From the NCBI GenBank assembly GCA_036852015.1, contig JAANDG010000546.1, positions 23,501-87,500 on the forward strand: a DNA stretch of 64,000 bases, in the 5' to 3' direction. Source of the DNA: Pelodera strongyloides. Lineage: Eukaryota; Nematoda; Chromadorea; Rhabditida; Rhabditidae. How positions within the stretch are numbered: position 1 is the first letter of the stretch; each line of letters begins with the position of its first letter. Shown here piece after piece: positions 56,401 to 64,000 of the stretch. The position numbers were made by a program, and so were the translations under genes. Below the pieces are notes generated by a model. That model did not search any database, was not told where the DNA came from, and was given only the letters and a program-made list of their open reading frames with translations.

Positions 56401-57101
56401 TTGTGAAAGTATCTGCGTGACATGGTACCGTTAGTATGCTATCCATTCTGGGCACTATGGTACCTTACTCCAGCGTAAGAATGGCCATGCATGGATGCAG
56501 GACAGGACACCTGAGGCCATATTCACCACTCTAATTCCCTCGGGGAAACAGCCCCTGGGGACAGAAAATAGCATTCTAATGTGAGACACGCAGAGAAAAA
56601 GACGGGGAATTCCCCATGGGGAATTGAATGGTGAATATGGCCTCAGAGCTTTGGTGTTGGTTATGCAAAATAGAGTCACGTATTATAAATTATCCTAGAA
56701 ATTCTAGAGCCCAGACGCTGGATATGGTTAGAACAGACAAACAGGTAATTTACTAATTTCATAACGCATATGATCGAATCCTTGTAATCAGATTAACTGA
56801 TGCCTCGCACGAGGCACCACAATCCCTTCCTCCATGAGTAAAATTGGTTTTCCGTGAGCGCTTGCTAAGTTCTCACTACTTGTTACCTATGCTAATTTCC
56901 TGACAATCAATAAATTACCTTTGTCTCCGGTCCGCATACTGTAACTCCCGCCCATTGTAGGGTCTTTCCGGGTAGAGTTACTGGGAACTCCCGGTTCTCG
57001 TTTGAAGTGGGTGAACTGGCAGTGGTACTGTTCCCAGGCTGGGATCCACCCTTTGGCAAGATTAAAGGGTTGATCTCAATTGGTAGATCGGACTCTACCA
57101 T
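48918..57101 (-). CDS. ABCG (White-type) half-transporter
   Basis: Exons 5' to 3': 57101-56919, 56366-56300, 56086-56038, 55828-55727, 55486-55476 (11-nt micro-exon, tentative), 55395-55259, 54934-54836, 54426-54360, 53921-53822, 53587-53516, 53181-53082, 52898-52860, 52747-52653, 52227-52122, 51859-51728, 51506-51414, 51142-51085, 50689-50612, 50343-50190, 49854-49799, 49454-49373, 49023-48918; about 661 aa, usual for ABCG half-transporters. The nucleotide-binding domain comes first: Walker A GSSGAGKT (98-105), Q loop FVQQHD, signature LSCGEQK (~203, Cys replacing the usual second Gly), Walker [13 protein letters not shown] (~223-234), H loop TIHQPSS. The ABC2 membrane domain follows, with RDPILFKVR after a first helix, NFMLQFP, FGGFF...[19 protein letters not shown] and a final hydrophobic segment ([16 protein letters not shown]) before RNK-stop. 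Such proteins dimerise to export pigment precursors, lipids or amines; the substrate here is unknown. Confidence 0.93.
50375..50585. repeat. (GA)n microsatellite in an ABCG intron
   Basis: GA-rich tracts at 50375-50416 and 50528-50585, CT-rich in the coding sense. The intervening 110 bp shows nothing else. Confidence 0.9.
50849..51033. mobile_element. TTAAAGCGAAA-type element, copy 15 (diverged)
   Basis: Ends TTAAAGCGAAAAAACGGCC and CCGGCTGTTAGTTCGCTTTAA. It ends about 50 bp before an ABCG exon (51085). Confidence 0.72.
53205..53265 (+). repeat. tRNA-like fragment
   Basis: TGGTGTAGTCGGTAGGGTCGC has an A-box pattern, CTGTAAG gives a Tyr-like GTA anticodon, and AGGGTTCGG is a partial B box. 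The T arm and acceptor are incomplete. It lies in an ABCG intron. Confidence 0.45.
53333..53506. mobile_element. TTAAAGCGAAA-type element, copy 16
   Basis: The left arm is truncated internally (GGCCGTTTCATTTTT). It ends CGGTATTTAGCTTTAA, only 9 bp from the ABCG donor that starts exon boundary 53516. Confidence 0.8.
54060..54222. mobile_element. TTAAAGCGAAA-type element, copy 17
   Basis: Ends CAAAGCGAAATGCC and CGGTCGCTACTTCGCTTTAG; shorter left arm. It lies in an ABCG intron. Confidence 0.78.
55034..55243. repeat. Direct duplication in an ABCG intron
   Basis: Two units (55034-55118, 55124-55243) share CATGTAGGAATGAACCAAA, GAACACATTTGTCCAACACA and ATACCACTTTAAACTA. The CACTTTAA end resembles inverted-repeat element ends. 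It finishes 15 bp from the donor at 55259. Confidence 0.75.
55591..55732. repeat. Triplicated ~54-bp unit spanning an ABCG 5' splice site
   Basis: Units start at about 55591, 55645 and 55700, each TCATCTCTCACCTCTCTCAA followed by TTYCCACMTGTTAA. The third copy overlaps the end of the Walker A exon and its donor (55727); the other two are intronic copies of the same junction. Confidence 0.9.
55865..55995. repeat. GGTGAC/GTCACC-rich dispersed repeat, copy 3
   Basis: GGTCACCAAATATTTTC, CAGTCACAGACC and TCAAATGGTCGCAAATGGTC; a diverged copy in an ABCG intron. Confidence 0.5.
56512..56645. mobile_element. GAGGCCATATTCACCACTC inverted-repeat element, copy 2
   Basis: 134 bp, inverse ends TGAGGCCATATTCACCACTC and GTGAATATGGCCTCA. 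It is very similar to 63816-63949. It lies in ABCG intron 1. Confidence 0.88.
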
Positions 57102-57453
57102 GGCACTGAATTTAAGCCATTTTATAAAAAGTGGTGATAATGAAATATTGAGATAATAAATTTAGTAAATGATAGCTAGTAAGTGAAGGATGATAGTAAG
57201 GTAAGGTTAATAATTAAAAAACAGCCCTGAAAGATCAAAGGGTTGATATCCACTGGTATATCAGTCACTATGCTTGTTGAGACTTATTTTACTACTGCTT
57301 TATTATGTTTTATTTATTATGTGTATTTTATAACACGAACTGCACGTTACATTGCTTTCTTTGATTGTCTTTGTGCGTAATAAGTTATTATTATTATACC
57401 ATAGCACTGAATTTGTATTAAAATAATGATTACAATCGAAATAAAAGTGTAAT

Positions 57454-57940
57454 TTAAAGGGATAGGTTCACCTGGAATTGCACCTTTTTTTATAATTTAT
57501 ATTGATAGTATGACGTATAACCTATGACGGTCAAAATGCGAAAATTGCACTAAATTTCCTTTGCTCCCCGAAGTAGGAGAGCATGGTCAAAAAGCTAAAC
57601 TACCTCGAATTTATAAAACAATTGGAGTACGGCAGCCGTGGTTAGTGGGAAATAGCGTAGCAGGGCTGGAGACGCTAGAAGATACAGGGCCCTTTTATCA
57701 TCCTCTGTTTATCACAACAATCTCTGCACCTCCAACCCTGTCACGCTATTTCCCATTTAGTTAGGCTGCGGTACTCCAATTGTTTTATAGATTCGAGGTA
57801 GTTTAGCTTTTTTGAGCAAGCTCTCCTACCTCGGGGAGAAAAGGTAATTTTATGTAATTTTCGCATTGTGAAGGTTTTCGGTCATACTATCAATAGAAAG
57901 CATTCAAAAGGTGCAAATCCTAGTGAACCTATCCCTTTAA
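57454..57940. mobile_element. ~487-bp fold-back element TTAAAGGGATAGGTTCAC
   Basis: Arms include TTAAAGGGATAGGTTCAC, CTACCTCGAAT..ATAAAACAATTGGAGTAC and GGGAAATAGCGT with their inverses, around a short centre near 57700. Arm identity is moderate. Confidence 0.85.
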
Positions 57941-58511
57941 CAAAGAATGGTTCTATACATTCGTGAACCATACATTAGTGAACTTCTCATATACATTTGT
58001 AAGCTTTTAGAGAGTTGCCCACTCTTGTTAGGTCATATTCAGCAAAATATGGCAAAAAGTAAAATGTAAACAAAAAGTAAAAGTTTAAAGTACTTTTTTA
58101 AATACAAACATAAAGTATGAAATGGATGGAGTTACACACGGATTTCCAAGATATTGTAAGAAATGTAAAGTTTCCAATTTATAGTAATGTTACGCTTATG
58201 ATCTAAACGCTAAAAGTACACCCGATCAATGCATAAGGCAATAAGTGTTAAACAGTAGCGTGCCGTGTACTTGCTATCGTTTACTTAGTTGATAAGGGAC
58301 TACGTCTACTAAAGGGTAGAGTTCAAATATTCCATTCCCTTTGATATTATAGATTATAGATAAGGAGAACTACTACCGGTGGGCAGCCAATTAATAAAAC
58401 AACTAGGAGAGCGAACCATAAAAGGGCAGAGTAAATAGTGATAAGAAATTAGTTTATTACTACCTTAACGATATGGATATAAGGAATTTTTATTGATTTA
58501 CACTCGCATAT

Positions 58512-58635
58512 TTAAAGCGAAATGTCGTTTTTAAACGCATCGAGTACACCGGCATTCTTATGCCGCTTATGCAAATGAACATAAATTAGCATAAAAATCG
58601 AGCAAAATTCGAGTGAATTAGCGTAAATACGTAAT
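58512..58635. mobile_element. TTAAAGCGAAA-type element, copy 18 (right arm lost)
   Basis: Starts TTAAAGCGAAATGTCG, keeps GCAAATGAACATAAATTAG, and stops at CGTAAATACGTAA without the right terminal repeat. Confidence 0.75.
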
Positions 58636-58888
58636 ACAGATGTAACTCGTAACTTTACAGCGGCATGGCACCTGCTTTTTAAACACAAGCAGGACAACCA
58701 CCGTTCCAAGCATAGATGCATGTTGTGTGTTCATTCTGTGCCGGAACTGCACATACATTTGCATATGATACTTGAAAATACAGGTAGTCACAATCCTAAT
58801 GTTACAGTAGGAATAGCTCCAGCTCGCGGGACCAAAGAAAAATTTGCATACATTCGTCACACATAAAATGTTCACAGAAGGTGATTTA

Positions 58889-59069
58889 TTAAAGCGATAC
58901 CGGCCGGTTTTTGAAACATATCGAGTTCACCAGCATTCTCATGCAGCTTATGCAAATGAACATAAATTAGAATGCAAAACCGAGCTAAATTCGAGCAAAT
59001 TAGCATAAATACGTAAGAATTCAGTTGTGCACGATGTTTTTCAAAAAAACGGCTGGTATTTCGCTTTAA
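58889..59069. mobile_element. TTAAAGCGAAA-type element, copy 19
   Basis: Ends TTAAAGCGATACCGGCCGG and CGGCTGGTATTTCGCTTTAA. Confidence 0.88.
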
Positions 59070-59704
59070 CAATCGTTGGTCCTATGGCCAAGCGACAATA
59101 AAGTGACGTAAGGGAAAGTGACGTACAGCCTTGTGTCCATATCATATAAACTTTTTTTATTCACGAACATGTTAAAATCCTTACTTATTTATGGTAGCAT
59201 GTATAATTCGAAGCAAAAATCAAGGAACAATATCATAATAAGAAAGAATAAGAAGGCAGAACCTAAGTAAGTTCTTCTGTGTTTGATTCTTGAGATTTGT
59301 TTACTGATTGATAAGGTAACGGCAAACAACAACATAATATCTTACCCTTAACTAAACGTATAGGCGACCCCCATTACACGGTCAGAATCATGTTAAATAA
59401 ATCTTAAAATATATAAATCATTTAGGCTCCAAAAGCGTGCTCCTTTGTTCAAGAGTGGTTCAATACAAGGTTTCAAGCTTATGACTTAATACATAAATAA
59501 CTACTTGATTTGTTCTGCTCTGAAAAATCCAGAGTCAGGGCTCTAGAATTTGAATCATTGATGATACGTAACTTTATTTTGCAAAACCAATACCAATGTT
59601 CACCAAGTTAAAAAAAAAAGTATTCATTTGAGATGCCATGCGAATTAAACGAAAGAAAGACAACGGGATGCAAATACCGGTATGACATGCAACAACCAGA
59701 AACA

Positions 59705-59886
59705 TTAAAGCGAAATACCGGCCGGTTTTTGAAACGCATTATGGACAGCTGAATTCTTACGTATTTATGCTAATTTGCTCGAATTTAGCTCGATTTTTTA
59801 TTCTAATTTATGTTCATTTGCATGTGCTGCATAAGAATGCTGACGTACTCGATTCGTTCCAAAAGCCGCCCGGTATTTCTCTTTAA
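59705..59886. mobile_element. TTAAAGCGAAA-type element, copy 20
   Basis: Ends TTAAAGCGAAATACCGGCC and CGGTATTTCTCTTTAA; near consensus. Confidence 0.9.
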
Positions 59887-60219
59887 TACACATAATTCAA
59901 AAAAATAAGAAGCAAAAAGGTAGCAAGAACATGAATGACGTGTTACCAAACTGAAATTGTGCAATTGCAAACGTCTTACTGGAAATATGTATATACCACA
60001 TAGTCGAATATTATTTAGACTGATGGTTTTGTTGATTGTAAAATTATCGTAACTTATGGATAGACTATTATTTCGTACCGCTGCTGGTAAGGGAATGATA
60101 ATATGACAAAATGCCGTGCTACGTACAACATTGGGCTTCCGTTCTAGAGTAGGATTCATATACCGCTAGGTTAACTGGAAGGTTGAAGTTCTCGCTGCTT
60201 ACGCACGCCTGACTCCGGT

Positions 60220-63096
60220 CTAGTCCTCGTACTCAAACACTCGCTTATAGATGATCGAGGTGTGCTCCATAAGTCGTCTCGTTACCGTAGTCGTCATATG
60301 CATACGGGCTTCCAGGCGGTTCTCGTCGAGTAGCGTCCACTCACGGAACATCTGCAAAATTCAAGATAATAATATTCGGATCGTTCGGCTCTCTCTCCTC
60401 CCCACTACTCTCCTTCTCTCTCCACTTCTCTCTATCTCTCCCTCGCGTACCTGCGGCAGAGAATAATAAGCGCGCCAAAGCATGGCACACATATGGCACA
60501 ATTTTTGGCACAGGCACTCCAGCGGGACGTGACCTAGAGGTGCCCCTTCAAACTCTAGCGCGGGTCGGCCGCTCAACCATTGAGAATATTTTCGCGACGG
60601 TTTATGTCCCCCCCCTTTTTTTCACTTACCAATCGCACCGCAGAGTCATGGCTGAATGAAATTCTTCCAATTCGTTCCAACTTGAATTTGATAGCGTTTT
60701 CCGACACTTCTCCTTCTTCCACTGTCATGAAGCCTAAAGAAATTATTGAAACATTTGGATACTGTAGGTTCCCTCGGATACTGTAAGTTCCATGATCTTG
60801 AAACGCATCATGGTGGGATGGCACCATAAACTGATGTGCCAAAGCGAAATAACAACCGGTTTTTTAAAAGGAATGCTGAGTTACCGCAGCCCCAAGCGTC
60901 ATATACAAATGAATATGATTAGAATAAAAATTCGTCCCCATTTAACATAAATACATAGGAATGGGTTGTCCAAATACATAGGAATGAAGTTTCGAAAACC
61001 GGCTGCTATTTCGCTTTAAGCGCTAAGACATCACATTACGTTTGTTTAGTGCACACATCGTTCTTGTATGAATAACTTATCGTGCCTTAATCGAAAATTA
61101 CCGTGCACCCTCATTTCCTTACACTCCCGTTAGAACATTATGCATTATTCGCTTTTTAATTCTTTTCACACTCGTTATCATTTATAATTTCCTTATATTG
61201 ATTGAGTGACCTTCTAATTACTGACTGGCTATAGTAACCCTACCATTGCTCATGGTGGTTGTGAGATGCACAAAAGTGGTGTATTCATCTTTCATCTCTG
61301 ACGCAATATATCCGTTCTCCGCGTGAAGTTCGGTGATGTTTTCGTTGGCCGCGTCCCAAGCGAATGCACTAAATATTATAATTTAAAGCGATATGATACG
61401 TGCGTGAAAAGTAAACGGAACAACTGCATTCCCATATATAAGAGATGTTAATTTGTGTGCCCGTCTTTGCTGGAAGGGCGCAGAGTGGAACAGTTTACAT
61501 ACAATACATGAGATCGCAGTGGCCCAAAACGCATTTCAATATCACATGCCGCAACTCTTTAAACCACAACGGTTCTAACGACAATCAACACGTACGCGTA
61601 GCTTGAATTTCTCGATGACATTTTCAAACTCCAAGCTACAAGCTACAAGCTACAGAGTATAAAGTACAAACTACACTACAGTAAACTACATACGTGTAGT
61701 TCAGAGTCGGTGGTTGCACGATGTGATCAGTGAGCTTGATTGTCACTTCTTCTCCGTAGGTAAACCTGAAATTTGGGTACCTATTTTTTGACAGACAGAG
61801 AAAGATAAAATAAACACATCGACTTATTCAGGGCCAGGAGCGCGCGGTACCAAATAGGCGGATACGGATAGCGCGGATAGTCAAACACCACACCAACGAC
61901 GCAGGTAATTAGAGAATTAAATTGGTCATCAGAATGAACAGGACATAAATATGTTAGGGTAAATTACTTCGGTTAGCGGTCCAAACGCTCGGTAGCATCC
62001 TACTGCATCTAGCTCACCTAGGGAATGGCCAACGGTCATGTTCTACGTTTTGAAGTGCGAGGTGCGGTTACGGCTAGAGCCCTGATGCGCTTATTATTCG
62101 ATACCCGCCCTACGCGGTTACGCATTATGTGCTACCCGCGCTGTGCGGTTAGGGCTAACCGCCGATGCTTATCCGTGAAAGTATAGGATGGCTCGTGGAT
62201 CTGAATAGGTTTCGACAAACACGGTATTGCTCGTGTTGTAGAGATTTAAATTATCATACAGACGGTGTGTTGAAATCATGCGCATGCGAAACGTAGTTGC
62301 TCCAATTCCTGTTGTTGCTTAGGCTCAGACTTAGGCTTAGGGTTTTTTTCGTGAGTAATCTGAGTGAGTCAGCAGGCCAAGATATACACACTTGTATGAT
62401 ACACCTTCCCATTTTTCTTTTACGCGATTGCTAATCGACTACAGTACAACTGGTTTCGTTAAATCTACATTGCTTTCTCTTCATCATATTATTTGATGCA
62501 CACCTCGGTGTTATTTAATAAATAAATAAACTCTGTCAATGTGGGATTTTACTTGTGTAATCAAAAAACAACATTTTTAGTACATAATGTGGAATCGTTA
62601 CCTTGGAATCGTGGGAAAGAACGCCTTTCCACCGAATTCCGACTTCCATTTTCCAACTAAAAAGGCGACTTTCGCGAGCTCTTTCGGCACTTTCTTGAGG
62701 TCGAATGCTAAATGAAAATCAAATAAGAAACATGCTAGGGCATCACTCTATATCTACACGGTCCAATATTCCTCTCTTGTCTGCTCAGTATGTTAGTATA
62801 CAGAAGTAATATATGCATACATCTGTATACACAACACTACCGTTTGGCGTCATTCTTACACTCAAAAGGCTAAGTTTAAATAACTAGGCCAAAATCCGAA
62901 AAAATCAAAGTATTGTAAGCATTCTCCCATTGTTTAAAACTAAAGACATACAATTTTATTACAATAAAATTATTTTGTCTCTTTGGGCCCTCAAACTACC
63001 TGCCGGCACCTCGGGACCACACTTCTGGCATGATCGTTCACATAATCTGAACGCATGCGCCTCCTCCTTTTCACATTCTGAGGGATCGGTAGCTAC
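60220..63096 (-). CDS. ShKT segment fused to nitrobindin-like (DUF1794) domain, 3' part of gene
   Basis: Exons 63096-63000, 62707-62602, 61765-61694, 61368-61244, 60733-60630 and 60351-60220 join in phase and end in TAG. The first visible exon encodes the C-terminal half of a ShKT module (SECEKEE...FRLCERSCQKC). Next comes an FABP-like barrel of the nitrobindin/THAP4 C-terminal type: FLVGKWKSEFGGKAFFP at its start, FTYGEVTIKL, LNYTAFAWD, then GFMTVEEGEVSENAIKFKL, RISFSHDS and a C-terminal MTTTVTRRLMEHTSIIYKRV. Human nitrobindin has comparable VEVEEGEV, ARISFAKE and ATTTQPMTQHLHVTYKKV segments. Nitrobindin binds haem through a His; MEHTSI aligns with the MTQHLHV region, so a haem role is possible but unproved. 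The 5' exons, including the rest of the ShKT module and probably a signal peptide, lie beyond the right edge. Confidence 0.87.
60839..61019. mobile_element. TTAAAGCGAAA-type element, copy 21 (diverged)
   Basis: Ends CCAAAGCGAAATAACAACC and CCGGCTGCTATTTCGCTTTAA, in an intron of the ShKT-nitrobindin gene. Confidence 0.75.
61383..61562. mobile_element. TTAAAGCGATATGATACG-type inverted-repeat element
   Basis: Ends TTTAAAGCGATATGATACG and TATCACATGCCGCAACTCTTTAA; a relative of the AGCGGT-type elements. It starts 15 bp from an exon boundary. Confidence 0.55.
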
Positions 63097-63111
63097 CTGA
63101 ATAAAGTGAAC

Positions 63112-63575
63112 TTAAAGGGAGAGGCCCACGAGAAAAAAGTCTTCTTCAATTTACTTGCACAGAATGTCCGGAATTTCAGAAATATTACTGTGAAAACCGC
63201 ATTTCGCAAAGCCTAGAACTCGCAGAGTTATTCCACGGCAAACAGTTCGGCCAGGTACCGTAGTCAGAAAGGTTAAAATACGTTTGTTCGGTTTATGTCC
63301 GTCCGTTAGCATTCTTTCTCTACATAGTAATTGTTAAACGAATGAAGAACATTCCTACGATTATAACTAAGCGTTTCCAATACTGTAGTGCCTAAAAAAG
63401 CAAAGATTGATTCTGACTACGGTACCTGGCCGAACAGTTTACCGGGAAATAACTTTTTACCGGGAAATAACCAGTTCTAGGCGTAAAGAAATGCCGTTTT
63501 CACAGTAATATGTCTGAAATTCCGGACATTCTGTGTAAGTAAATTGAGGAAGACTTTTTTCTCCTCTCCCTTTAA
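63112..63575. mobile_element. ~460-bp fold-back element TTAAAGGGAGAGGCCCACGAG, copy 2
   Basis: The left arm is complete (GAGGCCCACGAGAAAAAAGT). The right arm ends TTTTTTCTCCTCTCCCTTTAA and has lost the GTGGGCCTC block. Inner blocks match 41360-41817. Confidence 0.88.
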
Positions 63576-63738
63576 AGGAAATAACATCGGGTTTTTGAAA
63601 CGAATGCAGAACGCTGTCTTTCCACGATAGGTATGCCTGCACGATTTACGCGATGTTTAGTCCCATTAGGTTCATTTTATTACATGAGAATGCAATTGAA
63701 AAGTAGCTCTTGCAAGAACCAGCCGTTATATCGCTTTG
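63571..63738. mobile_element. TTAAAGG-type inverted-repeat element abutting the fold-back
   Basis: TTTAAAGGAAATAACATCGGG to AACCAGCCGTTATATCGCTTT. It shares its TTTAA with the preceding element's end. Confidence 0.6.
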
Positions 63739-63815
63739 GAATAAAACAACTTGAGTATGCAACCAGGGTAGCTTGAGATACATCAGCGTAACTTCCCTCT
63801 CATTCCTAGTTTCCC

Positions 63816-63949
63816 TGAGGCCATATTCACCACTCCAATTCCTTTGGGGAAATATTCCCTGTGGACAGAAAATAGGATTCTTATGTGAGACACGCATAGA
63901 AAAAGTCGGGGAATTCCCCATGGGGAATTGAGTGGTGAATATGGCCTCT
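63816..63949. mobile_element. GAGGCCATATTCACCACTC inverted-repeat element, copy 3
   Basis: 134 bp, the same length as the 56512 copy and highly similar (GGGGAATTCCCCATGGGGAA core). Confidence 0.88.
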
Positions 63950-64000
63950 GGTTTCATATGACATACCACACGATTCCACAATTTACTAATTATAATAAAA

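Larger units (their letters stand above)
57102..60219. other. Intergenic region upstream of ABCG
   Basis: It should hold the ABCG promoter and the 3' flank of the ShKT-nitrobindin gene. It contains one fold-back element (57454-57940) and three 180-bp family copies. The rest, including 57940-58510 and 59070-59700, is A/T-rich with no supported frame. Confidence 0.6.
63097..64000. other. Probable intron or 5' flank of the ShKT-nitrobindin gene
   Basis: No exon is recognised. The stretch is filled by three repeat elements (63112-63575, 63571-63738, 63816-63949). Confidence 0.6.

Overview
The window is nuclear DNA of an animal, and most likely of a nematode. The genes have many small exons with GT-AG introns. 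There are interstitial (TTAGGC)n tracts, the nematode telomere hexamer. ShKT (six-cysteine) domains occur in two genes. One gene is an EF-hand protein phosphatase (PPEF/RdgC type) with an acylatable Met-Gly-Cys N-terminus, as described for the C. elegans orthologue. I cannot resolve the genus.

Six gene models are supported by homology, splice sites and reading-frame phase. From left to right: (1) the 5' part of a secreted Thr/Ser-rich mucin-like gene, minus strand, 1-1431, running off the left edge; (2) a 19-exon PPEF phosphatase, plus strand, 6184-28583, about 777 aa; (3) a small secreted protein with two ShKT domains, plus strand, 30488-31846; (4) a 21-exon SMARCAL1/HARP annealing helicase, minus strand, 33076-43310; (5) a 22-exon ABCG/White half-transporter, minus strand, 48918-57101; (6) the 3' part of a gene joining a ShKT segment to a nitrobindin-like (DUF1794) barrel, minus strand, 60220-63096. 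These genes show no obvious shared pathway. The order is that of an ordinary gene neighbourhood, not an operon, because spacing is kilobases and strands alternate.

The rest is dominated by mobile and repeat DNA. About twenty copies of a ~180-bp inverted-repeat element (ends TTAAAGCGAAATACCGGCC) sit in introns and between genes, with several other fold-back families that share a TTAAAG-type end. One Ty3/gypsy-like LTR element with nearly identical LTRs lies in the last PPEF intron, and there are two solo LTRs with target duplications. There are three copies of a tRNA-derived SINE, one of which appears to supply the C-terminus of SMARCAL1. Three copies of a tRNA-His-like cassette share a conserved upstream block. 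A 1.4-kb intronic minisatellite, a 41-bp tandem array beginning at the PPEF stop codon, and a 2.8-kb nest (44046-46824) with ~450-bp inverted arms complete the picture.

The most unusual points are: an apparent second RPA-binding motif in SMARCAL1; SINE exonisation at its C-terminus; the ShKT-nitrobindin architecture; the tRNA-His-like cassettes; and the fold-back elements that abut or share their terminal TTAA. Exon boundaries were read by eye from GT-AG sites, phase continuity and remembered family features; no alignment was run.
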